Source: Verrucomicrobiaceae bacterium
Lineage (GTDB): Bacteria > Verrucomicrobiota > Verrucomicrobiia > Verrucomicrobiales > Verrucomicrobiaceae
Assembly: GCA_947458455.1 (NCBI GenBank)
Contig: CANGYJ010000005.1
Location: forward strand, 62,001-126,000
Length of the DNA: 64,000 nucleotides
Direction: 5' to 3'
Part shown: positions 53,567-62,253 of the stretch, piece after piece
Layout: every line of letters starts with the position of its first letter
How positions within the stretch are numbered: position 1 is the stretch's first letter
Notes under the pieces: generated by a model
What the model was told of the DNA's origin: nothing
The model's database searches: none
The model's input: only the letters and a program-made list of their open reading frames with translations
Made by a program: the position numbers and the translations under genes

Positions 53567-54577
53567 ATGCTCAAAACCACCCGCCGCCGCCTTCTCGCCG
53601 GACTTCCTACTCTCGGCCTCTTTTCCGCTCACGCCGAGGACTCCCGACCGCTCGAAAACATCCTCTTCGGCTCCTGCCTCGATACGCATGAGCATCCCAT
53701 GCTTGATCGTACGCTCACGCTGCCACGCGATCTCTTCATCTTCATGGGCGACAACATCTACGCGGATCAAGGCGGCATCCCGATGATGCAGGAAAAGTAT
53801 GCGCGGCTGAAAAGCAGTCGCTTCTTTCGTGAGCTCAAAAACAAGCCCACCCTCGCCACCTGGGATGATCACGACTTCGGCCTCAATGACGGCGGCAGCG
53901 AGTATCCGCAGAAGAAGGAGGCACAGGCCGAGTTTTGGAACTGGCTCGATGAACCGGCGAATTCACCGCGTCGCCAGCAAGTGGGCGTTTACCAGGCGCA
54001 AACCTTCGGCCCCGCAGGCAAGCGAGTGCAAATCATCCTTCTCGATACCCGCTACTTCCGCAGCCCACTCAAGAAGGTGTCCAAGGAAAAAGCCATGCTC
54101 GGCGGCAGCAGCATTCCCACCGAGGATGAAACGACCACGATCCTCGGCGCCGCTCAGTGGCGCTGGCTCGGAAAAGTGCTCCAAGAACCTGCGGACCTGC
54201 GAATCCTCGTCTCCAGCATCCAGTTCGCTCCCGAAGCCCACGGCGGCGAATGCTGGGCCAATTTCCCCCACGAGCAAAAACACCTCCTCAGCCTGCTCCA
54301 AGGCCAAAAAGCCCTCGTTTTGAGCGGCGACCGCCATTGGTGCGAATTCTCCAAGAACGGCATTATCGATTTCACCTCCAGCTCAATGACTCAAAAGCAT
54401 CCTCGCGGCACCCCCACGCCCAACAAGCACCGTATCGTGCCCAAAACCTACCACCTTCCCAATGTGGGCCTTTTGAACATCGACTGGGCGGCTCAAAGCA
54501 TCACCGCAAAAATCTTTGGCGAGGCTTCCGTGGCCCAGATCGAGCTTCGTGTGCCGTTTGGCGATCTGGTGGTCTGA
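53567..54577 (+). CDS. Tat-exported PhoD-like phosphatase/phosphodiesterase
   Basis: This 336-residue protein begins MLKTTRRRLLAGLPTLGLFS, a twin-arginine type signal. The PhoD metallophosphatase motifs are DLFIFMGDNIYADQGG, ATWDDHDFGLNDGGSEYPQK, VQIILLDTRYFRSPL and ALVLSGDRHWCEFSKNG. PhoD-family enzymes are exported phosphodiesterases or phosphatases with an iron/calcium site. The start at 53567 is chosen for the signal sequence; 53525 is an alternative that would overlap the FAD gene. It is probably cotranscribed with the FAD dehydrogenase. Confidence 0.92.
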   Translation: MLKTTRRRLLAGLPTLGLFSAHAEDSRPLENILFGSCLDTHEHPMLDRTLTLPRDLFIFMGDNIYADQGGIPMMQEKYARLKSSRFFRELKNKPTLATWDDHDFGLNDGGSEYPQKKEAQAEFWNWLDEPANSPRRQQVGVYQAQTFGPAGKRVQIILLDTRYFRSPLKKVSKEKAMLGGSSIPTEDETTTILGAAQWRWLGKVLQEPADLRILVSSIQFAPEAHGGECWANFPHEQKHLLSLLQGQKALVLSGDRHWCEFSKNGIIDFTSSSMTQKHPRGTPTPNKHRIVPKTYHLPNVGLLNIDWAAQSITAKIFGEASVAQIELRVPFGDLVV

Positions 54578-54666
54578 ACCGAGCGATGAGTGAGTCGCAT
54601 GCCTACCTTCGAAAGGGCCTGCGGCCCAGCTTGCCAATCCCCGCTCATGCGGCTAGCCTTTGGGCC

Positions 54667-55167
54667 ATGAGCGCAGCAGTCCTTGCAGCACCTGAAACGC
54701 CCCGCGTCCCGGAAGACGTGGTCGAAACCTATTTCAAAGAGAGAGGGAAGCCCATGCCTGGAGCCGAACATGCCCGTTGTCAGATGCGACTTGGATTCCA
54801 GTTCATGAAAGACATTTCGCATGATGTCTATAGCGAGCTCAATCTCGACCTTGATGGCTATCGCTGCGTGCCGGACCTCTGCGTTTATCGCAAGGAAGAC
54901 GAGGCTGCCCTCCGTCACCTCACCTGGGTCACCAAGGTGCCGCAGATCGCCGTCGAGATCATCTCGCCCAGCCAGACGATTGATGAAATGACCGCCAAGA
55001 TCGAGCAACTGCTCGCGCACGGCGTGCCCAGCGTGTGGTTCGTCTTGCCTTTCGCACGCGTCATCACCGTCTATCAAAAGTCCGCCCCCCTCATCAGTTG
55101 CGCGGCGGGCATTCTCGCTGATCCCGTCACTGGCGTGAAGGTCAATGTGGACGAGGTCTTCGCCTGA
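54667..55167 (+). CDS. Uma2-family (DUF820) protein
   Basis: This 166-residue protein has the Uma2 PD-(D/E)xK-like layout: LNLDLDGYRCVPDLCVYRKE (Asp in VPDL), PQIAVEIISPSQTIDEMTAK with the E-I-I-S-P-S segment, and AHGVPSVWFVLPFARVITVY. Uma2 proteins are putative restriction-like endonucleases of unknown role, very numerous in cyanobacteria and PVC bacteria. The start at 54667 follows a noncoding leader; the open frame further upstream overlaps PhoD. Another Uma2 protein is at 58310. Length is a little short for the family. Confidence 0.85.
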   Translation: MSAAVLAAPETPRVPEDVVETYFKERGKPMPGAEHARCQMRLGFQFMKDISHDVYSELNLDLDGYRCVPDLCVYRKEDEAALRHLTWVTKVPQIAVEIISPSQTIDEMTAKIEQLLAHGVPSVWFVLPFARVITVYQKSAPLISCAAGILADPVTGVKVNVDEVFA

Positions 55168-55210
55168 TTCGTCGTTCGACATTCGCCATTCGTCGGCCAT
55201 CTTTCCCACC

Positions 55211-56092
55211 ATGGTGAACGATCACGAACCTCGCATCCCGCTCCTGCCCACGCTCATGACGGCTGGGAACATCCTCTGTGGGTTCATTGCCATCCTGCAA
55301 ATCTTCGATGGTCGCCACCTCGATGAGAATCTGCACTACCACTACGCCATCGCGCTGATCCTGGCGGCCTGCCTGTTTGATGCGCTGGACGGTCGCGTGG
55401 CCCGCATGAGCGGCACGGAGAGCCCATTTGGCCGTGAACTGGACTCGCTGGCGGACATCGTGAGCTTCGGCATGGCCCCGGCGCTGCTGGTGCATGACAT
55501 CGTTTTGAAGGAACTGGATACGCCCAAGGGCATCGGCCTGCTGATTTCCTGCGTGTATCTCGTCTGCGGAGCGATGCGCCTCGCCCGGTTCAACTGCCTG
55601 GCGGCGGCGGATGTGAAATGCAGCAGCAAGAGCTTCCGTGGCTGCCCCATCCCCGCCGCAGCGGGTGTGATCTCGTCTTTGACGCTGCTGCTGATGTGGC
55701 TGGACAGCAATGAACGTGAAATCGGCAACTGGAAGTATGCGCTGGCAGGCCTGATGGTGCTGCTGAGCTACCTGATGGTGAGCAGCCTGGAGTATCCGAG
55801 CTTCAAAGCGGTGAACTGGCGCACGAAGCGCTCCTTTCACTGGGTGCTGGTGAGCATCTTCTTCATCGCTTTCACGGTGATGAACTGGCACTGGATGCCT
55901 TCGGTGATCTTTGTGACCTACCTGCTCTACGGCCTCGCCCGACCTTGGGTGAGCCGCAAATGGCGCCGTGAGATCGAGATCGAGCAGGAGGTGCCTGATG
56001 CTGACATCATGGACGAAACCGCCGTGCTTTCTGGCAGCGAGGATGAGATGGATGCGGCGCGGATTCTCGACGCGGACCGCCGCGGCGTGTGA
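55211..56092 (+). CDS. pssA: CDP-diacylglycerol-serine O-phosphatidyltransferase
   Basis: This 293-residue integral membrane enzyme has the CDP-alcohol phosphatidyltransferase motif D-x2-DG-x2-AR-x8-G-x3-D-x3-D (in DALDGRVARMSGTESPFGRE then LDSLAD). It begins HEPRIPLLPTLMTAGNILCG, a typical PssA opening, and has several membrane helices (IALILAACLFD, GIGLLISCVYLVCGAM, ALAGLMVLLSYLMV). It makes phosphatidylserine, the precursor of phosphatidylethanolamine. No psd gene for the decarboxylase is next to it. The acidic C-terminus is an extension. The start is in a CCCACCATG context. Confidence 0.93.
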   Translation: MVNDHEPRIPLLPTLMTAGNILCGFIAILQIFDGRHLDENLHYHYAIALILAACLFDALDGRVARMSGTESPFGRELDSLADIVSFGMAPALLVHDIVLKELDTPKGIGLLISCVYLVCGAMRLARFNCLAAADVKCSSKSFRGCPIPAAAGVISSLTLLLMWLDSNEREIGNWKYALAGLMVLLSYLMVSSLEYPSFKAVNWRTKRSFHWVLVSIFFIAFTVMNWHWMPSVIFVTYLLYGLARPWVSRKWRREIEIEQEVPDADIMDETAVLSGSEDEMDAARILDADRRGV

Positions 56093-56145
56093 TTCTCACG
56101 AAATTCACTTCACAGAACCGTCGCTTGCGTTAAACGAAGACGCTC

Positions 56146-57369
56146 ATGGCGGATTTTTACCAGCATGCCCGTGTCCCCACGCTGCATCACCTGGCGCACG
56201 CAGACGCGGCGCTTCGTGAGGAGGAACTGCGTGGATGGAGCACGCAAAAGCCCGTGGTGCTACTGCTGCCCGCCCTGTACGCCGAATGTGAGCGTCCCGC
56301 ACTGCCGCTGATCCTCGAGCGTGCCGCCGATCTGCCCTATGTGCAGGAGATCGTGCTCAGCATGAACTGCATGGACGCCTCGCAGCACGAGTTGGCGCTG
56401 GAGCTGTGCCGCCGCATGCTTCGTGGGAAACCCGCCCGCATCATCTGGAATGACAGCCCGGAGATGAGCCGCGCCTTTGAGCTGATGGAGCAGGCGGAGC
56501 TGCCCGGCTATCTGGCTGGCAAAGGCACGAACATCTGGATGGGCATCCTCGAGCTGCACTCGCGCGGCTTTGACGGCGTGGTCGTCAGTCACGACACGGA
56601 CATTTTGAACTACAGCCGTGATCTCATCTGGCGGCTCTGCTACCCGCTCATGCATCCACGCATGGGTTACCGCTTTGCCAAAGGCTACTACAGCCGCGTG
56701 GCGGAACGTTTGTATGGCCGCGTGACGCGGCTGCTCATCTTCCCGCTCATTCAGGCCTGTCGCGATGTGCTGGGACCCAAGCCGCTCATCGAGCATCTGG
56801 AGAGTTTTCGCTACCCGCTGAGCGGCGAGTTCGCGGCGGACATGTCGGCCATCAACAGTTTCTCCCTTCCGGGCGGCTGGGGGCTGGAGATCTCCACGAT
56901 GTGCGAGTCACATCACAAGATGCCCGTGAGCGAGGTCTGCCAGGTGGACCTCGGTTTTCACTTCGAGCACCGCCATCGCACGCTGAATCCCGGCAAATCC
57001 GGCCGCAAAGAACCCGGACTCGTCACCGCAGCAGCGGATGTGGCCCGCTGCCTCGCCTGGCAGGTGCTCCGCGATACCGAGCCTCGCAGCGCCGAGGAGA
57101 TGCTGCGCCTCATCGTGGCCCGCTACCATATCCGCGCCACGGAATGGCTCGCACGCTACGAGCACGTCGCCCTGCTCAACGGCCTGGAACACGATCCTGC
57201 CGAGGAAACGGCCGCCGTGAATGCCTTTGGGCATGCCTTGGAGCAGCTCCTCAAAACCACCGCTATCGAAGGCCTCCGCGTTCCCGCGATGCGCCCGCCC
57301 GTGAGGAGCGTCCTCCAGCGACTCCCTCACATCGGGGAGCTGATCGCCGCAGCCACGACCCAAGTCTGA
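56146..57369 (+). CDS. GpgS-like (GT81) glycosyltransferase
   Basis: This 407-residue protein resembles glucosyl-3-phosphoglycerate synthase and relatives: PVVLLLPALYAE at the N-terminus, LPGYLAGKGTNIWMGIL (sugar-nucleotide region), FDGVVVSHDTDILNYSRDLI with the DxD-like DTD, then ESFRYPLSGEFAADM and FSLPGGWGLEISTM. GpgS makes a precursor of glucosylglycerate, a compatible solute; other relatives make mannosylglycerate. No phosphatase gene is adjacent, so the product remains open. Cytoplasmic. It follows pssA on the same strand and precedes an EamA transporter. Confidence 0.82.
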   Translation: MADFYQHARVPTLHHLAHADAALREEELRGWSTQKPVVLLLPALYAECERPALPLILERAADLPYVQEIVLSMNCMDASQHELALELCRRMLRGKPARIIWNDSPEMSRAFELMEQAELPGYLAGKGTNIWMGILELHSRGFDGVVVSHDTDILNYSRDLIWRLCYPLMHPRMGYRFAKGYYSRVAERLYGRVTRLLIFPLIQACRDVLGPKPLIEHLESFRYPLSGEFAADMSAINSFSLPGGWGLEISTMCESHHKMPVSEVCQVDLGFHFEHRHRTLNPGKSGRKEPGLVTAAADVARCLAWQVLRDTEPRSAEEMLRLIVARYHIRATEWLARYEHVALLNGLEHDPAEETAAVNAFGHALEQLLKTTAIEGLRVPAMRPPVRSVLQRLPHIGELIAAATTQV

Positions 57370-57379
57370 GGGTGCGAGC

Positions 57380-58270
57380 ATGAGCGCCCCCAAAGCTGAA
57401 CTCCTTCACCAGCCGCGTCTCGGCGCGTTCTGGATGCTCGTCTCGCTTATCTGCTTCACCGGAAACGCCCTCTTGTTGAAGGTGCTCGCCTCCGTTCGTC
57501 ATGCCGATCCGTGGCTGGCGCTGGTGTTTCGCGCTTTCATCGGACTGATTTTCACCTGGATCGTCTTTGCGCCGAAGGGCACGCTGCGGTTGAAGCGCAG
57601 TTTTCAAAGCTGGCTGCTGGCCTCACGAGGTGTGTTGGGAGCCTTTGGCACCGCCGCCTACTACCTCACCATCGGTCCGCTTGGCGCGGGCAAAGCCACG
57701 CTCATCGGCAACACCTGGTGCGTCTTTGCCGCCATCATGGCGACCTTCGTTTTGCATGAAAAACTCGGCCTCGTGAAGGTGCTCGGCATCGCGCTGGCCC
57801 TCGCAGGCCTCGCCCTGCTCACCGGCATGACGCCCGGCTCGCTCGTCGTCTTTGGCCAACACGAGGCCATCGCGCTCGGCGGCGCTGTTTTGGCCGCCGC
57901 GGTCGTGGTGGTGATCCGCCAGCTCACCCGCACGGAGACCAGCGCCACGATTTTTGCCTCGCAATGCCTCTACGCCCTGCTCATCGGAAGCCCCATCGCC
58001 GCGATGAACTTCAGCTCGCTGGGCTGGACGGATGCCGGGCTGCTCTCCGCAGCGGCTTTGTGTGCCACGATCGGTCAGCTCGCCATGACGGAAGGCTTCC
58101 GCTTCCTCTCCGTCGCCGCCGGTGGAGCCTTTCAAAACACCGTGCCCGTGCTCACCACCATCGGCGGCATTCTGTTTTTCGCTGAGCCGTTCTCCACGCT
58201 TCAAACCATCGGTGCCGTGCTGGTGCTCTGGGGCAGCTTTCAGACTGTGCTGGGAGGACGCAGGAAGTAA
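57380..58270 (+). CDS. EamA/DMT-family transporter
   Basis: This 296-residue protein has about ten hydrophobic helices in two homologous halves, typical of EamA (drug/metabolite transporter) proteins: FWMLVSLICFTGNALLLKVL, AFGTAAYYLTIGPLGAGKAT, LGIALALAGLALLTG, then the second half with GAVLAAAVVVVIRQLT and TIGQLAMTEGFRFLSVAAGG. It moves small metabolites across the inner membrane; the substrate is unknown. It starts 10 nt after the glycosyltransferase stop and is probably in the same operon. Length is typical of the family. Confidence 0.92.
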   Translation: MSAPKAELLHQPRLGAFWMLVSLICFTGNALLLKVLASVRHADPWLALVFRAFIGLIFTWIVFAPKGTLRLKRSFQSWLLASRGVLGAFGTAAYYLTIGPLGAGKATLIGNTWCVFAAIMATFVLHEKLGLVKVLGIALALAGLALLTGMTPGSLVVFGQHEAIALGGAVLAAAVVVVIRQLTRTETSATIFASQCLYALLIGSPIAAMNFSSLGWTDAGLLSAAALCATIGQLAMTEGFRFLSVAAGGAFQNTVPVLTTIGGILFFAEPFSTLQTIGAVLVLWGSFQTVLGGRRK

Positions 58271-58309
58271 AAAGAGCTTCCAGAATAATTTTAACGAATA
58301 CATTTCGCC

Positions 58310-58927
58310 ATGTTCGATGCCACTCCGCTCGTTCGATTACCTCCTCGCGTCACCGAGGAGGAGTATGAGGCCATTCTGGAGAAATCGGTGGAGAAGCTGG
58401 AGTTCCGCAACGGCCAGATCGTGATGATGGCGGGCGGCACGGACACGCACAGTCTTGTGAAGAGCAATCTCGTCCGCCAGCTCGGCAACGCCCTCTCCAA
58501 ACGCCCCTGCCGCGTCTATGACAGCGACATGAAGGTCAAGGTGGAGGCATCCGGCCTGAACACTTTTCCTGATGCCTCGATTGTCTGCGGTCAGCCCAAG
58601 TTCAATTCCGAGAAGCGCATCACGCTTCTGAACCCTGGCGCCATCTTCGAAGTCCTCTCCGATGGCACCGAGGCCTACGACCGTGGCGAGAAGTTCTGGC
58701 ATTACCGCCACATTCCATCGCTCAAGACCTTTGTGCTCGTTTCGACGGCCCAGGCACGCGTGGAGGTCTTTGAGCTTGGCGAGGGAGATCAATGGCAACT
58801 CACCACCTTTGACGGTTTCGACACCACTCTGCACCTGAAGCACTGCGACATCGAGATTCCACTCGCGGCCGTTTACGACAAGACTGATCTCGATCCGTCC
58901 ACGCCGGCGAATGACGAACAGGGCTGA
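58310..58927 (+). CDS. Uma2-family (DUF820) endonuclease-like protein
   Basis: This 205-residue protein has a full Uma2 outline: VTEEEYEAILEKSVEKLEFR, NGQIVMMAGGTDTHSLVKSN, NTFPDASIVCGQPKFNSE with the key Asp, AIFEVLSDGTEAYDRGEKFW, and YRHIPSLKTFVLVSTAQARV. The PD-(D/E)xK-like nuclease fold is inferred for the family, but activity and role are unknown. It is preceded by a short AT-rich gap and followed 6 bp later by the converging FAD enzyme. A second, shorter Uma2 protein is at 54667. Confidence 0.92.
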   Translation: MFDATPLVRLPPRVTEEEYEAILEKSVEKLEFRNGQIVMMAGGTDTHSLVKSNLVRQLGNALSKRPCRVYDSDMKVKVEASGLNTFPDASIVCGQPKFNSEKRITLLNPGAIFEVLSDGTEAYDRGEKFWHYRHIPSLKTFVLVSTAQARVEVFELGEGDQWQLTTFDGFDTTLHLKHCDIEIPLAAVYDKTDLDPSTPANDEQG

Positions 58928-58932
58928 TCAGC

Positions 58933-60498
58933 TCACCCTAACCACGCACGCACCTCCGCGGCGACGCGTTCACCACGGGTAAAGGCTTCTTCAAAGAGTG
59001 CCATGCCACTCATGTCGGAGTGGGCGTGGAAGACGGGCGGTGAGGCGCTTTGCATCGCTTCGCGGGTCTTTCCCCAGATGAAGCCGGGCGCAGGGCGGAT
59101 CATGCCGTGGCCCCAAAGCCACACATCGGCTTGCGTCACATGATCTCGCAGTTCGGGATGCGGCGCGGCAAGGGCCTCGAGAGCCCGCTCACACCACTGC
59201 GCATGTGTTTGCGTGAGCATCCACTCACGCAGCTTCGCCGGTGGCTGGCCGCACAGGGCCTCGTAATGCGTGATGACGGTGGCCTGCGGCACGGAGGCGA
59301 GGCTTTGATGCGTGGCGTTGACGTAGCCGAGTGTCTCGGAGCCGAAAACAACATTGTCCCAGGCTGGCAGAACGCCGGGACTCGGCGGCAATTCGTCGAG
59401 GGTGAGATTCGTCACCACCCACGGCGAATAGGCGAGATCAGGCGATGCCTTCGCGGGATCAATCAGACGCCTCGCGACAAAGCGCGGCACGCAGAGCAGC
59501 ACAGCGCGGGCTTCGATCTCGAAGGCCTCACCGCGTTCGTCGATGGCTTTGACCTTGGGGGTGCCGTTGGTGATCTCCACGCCGAAGGCCATGGCGTTGA
59601 CTCGCAGACCTTCCAAGCCTTCGGCGAGCAGTTCGACGAGCTTTCCATTGCCTTGAGGCCAGGTGAGCACCGTGTCGCGCTCAGCATTCGCGGCTTCGCC
59701 GGTGCGGCTGGCGAAGTAGTGCAGGCCTGCCCACGCGGAAACTTCGTCGAGATTCCCGCCGAAATCATCGCGGCAGGCATACTCGACATGCCAGCACAGG
59801 GCCTGGCTGTCGAAACCATGCTCGTGCATCCACTTCGCCATCGTCATCGCATCCAGCGCGAGAATATCGAGATCGCGGCTCGAAGCATCCACGGGAAGCA
59901 CAAAAGCCATTTTCCCATCGCGTCCGCGTTTGGACCTCCAATGCTCGATTTCAGCCTGAAAGGCCGCGAACTGCGCTTTCTCGCGTTTGGGCAGTCCGTC
60001 CTGCGGATTCAAACCTTCGATCCATTCGCCATGAATGAAAAGTCGCTCGTGCGGATCATGACAGAGAGCCAGTTCATCATAAATGGGCCGCCCCGCCGCA
60101 TCGTGACCCGTGATGATGCCCGTCTCTTCAAAGAAGCGCCGCACCTCCACGCAGTCGCGTCCCGGCAGCGGCACATAGTGAGCGCCCCAGGGATAGGCGC
60201 TGACCTTGTTTTGACCGGCGCAGGACGTGCCGCCGAGTTGCGACTCCAATTCGAGCACGCAGATTTTTTCCACGCCGAGTTTTCTCAAACGCCGCGCTGC
60301 GGCCAGCCCCGCCACCCCGCCACCCACGATCACCACCTCGGCCTTTTCCTTCCGCCCGATCTTCGGCAGGCCGCCATCGCGCAGGCGATGCCCGCGAGCA
60401 TGCGAACCACCGACGATGCGGCCTGGAATGCCTCCACGACCTTCACATCCCGCGAGCAGGAGGGCGGGTGTGGACTGGAGCAGGCGGCGGCGATTCAT
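58933..60498 (-). CDS. Tat-exported FAD-dependent amine oxidoreductase-like protein
   Basis: This 521-residue protein begins MNRRRLLQSTPALLLAGCEG, a twin-arginine signal that also contains a lipobox (LAGC), so it may be a Tat lipoprotein. The FAD loop is VVIVGGGVAGLAAARRLRKL. LELESQLGGTSCAGQNKVSA continues the flavin-binding site as in amine oxidases/phytoene desaturases, and the C-terminal FAD region is HSDMSGMALFEEAFTRGERV. The substrate is unknown. It converges with the Uma2 gene and diverges from mutY across a small gap that must hold both promoters. The start at 60498 fits the signal. Confidence 0.88.
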   Translation of the reverse strand: MNRRRLLQSTPALLLAGCEGRGGIPGRIVGGSHARGHRLRDGGLPKIGRKEKAEVVIVGGGVAGLAAARRLRKLGVEKICVLELESQLGGTSCAGQNKVSAYPWGAHYVPLPGRDCVEVRRFFEETGIITGHDAAGRPIYDELALCHDPHERLFIHGEWIEGLNPQDGLPKREKAQFAAFQAEIEHWRSKRGRDGKMAFVLPVDASSRDLDILALDAMTMAKWMHEHGFDSQALCWHVEYACRDDFGGNLDEVSAWAGLHYFASRTGEAANAERDTVLTWPQGNGKLVELLAEGLEGLRVNAMAFGVEITNGTPKVKAIDERGEAFEIEARAVLLCVPRFVARRLIDPAKASPDLAYSPWVVTNLTLDELPPSPGVLPAWDNVVFGSETLGYVNATHQSLASVPQATVITHYEALCGQPPAKLREWMLTQTHAQWCERALEALAAPHPELRDHVTQADVWLWGHGMIRPAPGFIWGKTREAMQSASPPVFHAHSDMSGMALFEEAFTRGERVAAEVRAWLG

Positions 60499-60563
60499 CG
60501 GCACACTGAAAAGAACCGGGAAACCTCTTGCCACAAGCCCGCGAAATGCGCTCCCAATGCCGC

Positions 60564-61598
60564 ATGCCCGCGCATCATTACGAACCTGATCCCTCCGCCA
60601 CGGTGGAGGCACTGATGGCGTGGTTTCGTGATCATGGGAAAGACTATCCCTGGCGTCGCACGCAGGACCCGTATGCCATTCTCGTCTCCGAGGTGATGCT
60701 GCAACAAACGCAGATCGCCACCGTGCTCGACCGTGGCTACTACACGCGATGGATGGCGCAGTTTCCTGACTGGCAGACGCTCGCCGCCGCCTCCGAAAGC
60801 GTCGTCTTGAAGGCCTGGGAAGGTCTCGGCTACTATCGCCGGGCGCGACATCTTCAGAAGCTGGCTCAAACCATCATGGAAGAGCATGGCGGCGTGTTTC
60901 CACAGGATCACGCGGCCATTTTGAAGCTCCCCGGAGTCGGCCCCTACACCGCCGGTGCGGTGGCGAGCTTTGCCTTCAACCTCCCGCATCCCATCGTGGA
61001 TGGCAACGTGGCCCGTGTGCTCTCGCGCCTGCACAATGACGCCACACCGATCGACTCCGCCAAAGGCCGTGACCTGCTCTGGCAGCGTGCCACCACGCTC
61101 GTGCAGACCACCACCGATCCACGCACGCTGAATTCCGCGCTCATGGAGCTGGGCCAGACGCACTGCCGCCCTACGAAGCCCGCCTGTGATCTCTGCCCGG
61201 TGCGTGGCGAGTGCCGCGCCACCGATCCCGAGCACCTGCCGGTGAAATCCGCACGCCCCGAGATGACGGAGGTCACCGAGCGAGTCTTCTTCCTGCGCAC
61301 GACCGAGGGTGTGCTGCTCGAACAAGAAACCGGCAGCCGCCGCACCGGCCTGTGGAAGCTGCCCGCACTGCCCGAGAGCCTGCACGCCAAACCACCGCCC
61401 GTGCTGATGAAATCGCACTACGGCATCACCCGCTACAAAGTCACCCTGTGGGTCCACGAACCGCCGAAAGGAAAGCTCCCATGGCCGGAAACGCATGCGA
61501 TCGTGCCCCACGAGCGTCTCGCCGATCTGCCCATGCCCAGCCCATACCGCCGCGCTTTGAATGCCATGCTCAAATCGCACGCAGAGGATCTCCTGTAG
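60564..61598 (+). CDS. mutY: A/G-specific adenine glycosylase MutY
   Basis: This protein of about 344 residues has an HhH-GPD core: PYAILVSEVMLQQTQIATVL (catalytic Glu in SEVM), LPGVGPYTAGAVASFAF (helix-hairpin-helix) and IVDGNVARVLSRL with the essential Asp. The 4Fe-4S ligands are C-x6-C-x2-C-x5-C in CRPTKPACDLCPVRGEC. The C-terminal NUDIX-like domain recognises 8-oxoguanine (TEGVLLEQETGSRRTGLWKL). It removes adenine opposite 8-oxo-G. Starts at 60546 or 60528 are also possible, but 60564 (MPAHHYEP) gives the usual N-terminus. It is 38 nt upstream of a TPR gene. Confidence 0.96.
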   Translation: MPAHHYEPDPSATVEALMAWFRDHGKDYPWRRTQDPYAILVSEVMLQQTQIATVLDRGYYTRWMAQFPDWQTLAAASESVVLKAWEGLGYYRRARHLQKLAQTIMEEHGGVFPQDHAAILKLPGVGPYTAGAVASFAFNLPHPIVDGNVARVLSRLHNDATPIDSAKGRDLLWQRATTLVQTTTDPRTLNSALMELGQTHCRPTKPACDLCPVRGECRATDPEHLPVKSARPEMTEVTERVFFLRTTEGVLLEQETGSRRTGLWKLPALPESLHAKPPPVLMKSHYGITRYKVTLWVHEPPKGKLPWPETHAIVPHERLADLPMPSPYRRALNAMLKSHAEDLL

Positions 61599-61636
61599 CC
61601 GCAAAAGCCAGCCTCGACCTCTCGTTCATTCTCCCC

Positions 61637-62251
61637 ATGAAAATCCTCACCGCCCTCCTTTTGCTCGCCACCACCTCGTTGGCCGAAGAAACCGCTCAAA
61701 GCGCCTTCAAACGCGGTGTGGAGATGTTCTTCGAGGCAAAGCCCAAGGAGTCCGTCGAGGCCTTTGATGCGCTGTTGAAGCTCGAACCCCAAGCGAAGCC
61801 GGAACTGTGGCAGCGCGGGCTTTCACTCTACTACGCGGGCGATTTCAAAGGAGGTCGCGAGCAGTTTGAGACGCACCAGACCTTCAACACGAACGACGTC
61901 GAGAACGCTGCTTGGCATTTTCTCTGCGTGGCAAAGGCAGAAAGCGTCGAGGCCGCTCGCAAGCTGCTCATTCCCATCGAAGGCGATGCCCGCGTACCGA
62001 TGAAGCAGGTGCATGAGCTCTTCGCTGGCAAAGCTAAGCCCGAAGACGTGCTCAAAGCCGCCGAAACCGGCGAAGGCAATGACCTTCGCAATCATCGCTG
62101 CTACGCCCATCTCTACCTCGGCCTCTATTTCGAATCGATCGGCGACAACGCCAAAGCCAAAGAACACATGGTCAAAGCCGCCACCGACTACAAAATGGAT
62201 CACTACATGGGCAAAGTCGCCCAGGTGCACGTGAAGCTGCGCGGGTGGTAG
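61637..62251 (+). CDS. Exported TPR-repeat protein
   Basis: This 204-residue protein has a signal peptide (KILTALLLLATTSLAEE) and tetratricopeptide helices: SAFKRGVEMFFEAKPKESVE, PELWQRGLSLYYAGDFKGGR, and near the C-terminus HLYLGLYFESIGDNAKAKEH. TPR proteins act as scaffolds for protein complexes; this one is likely periplasmic. It does not carry a lipobox. The start at 61637 follows a TCTCCCC context. It converges with the amidohydrolase gene, with a 2-bp gap between stop codons. Confidence 0.88.
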   Translation: MKILTALLLLATTSLAEETAQSAFKRGVEMFFEAKPKESVEAFDALLKLEPQAKPELWQRGLSLYYAGDFKGGREQFETHQTFNTNDVENAAWHFLCVAKAESVEAARKLLIPIEGDARVPMKQVHELFAGKAKPEDVLKAAETGEGNDLRNHRCYAHLYLGLYFESIGDNAKAKEHMVKAATDYKMDHYMGKVAQVHVKLRGW

Positions 62252-62253
62252 CC

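Noticed and set aside
54157-54666. Long N-terminal extension of the Uma2 protein
   Set aside because: It overlaps the PhoD-like gene in another frame and reads as Arg/Pro-rich shadow sequence.
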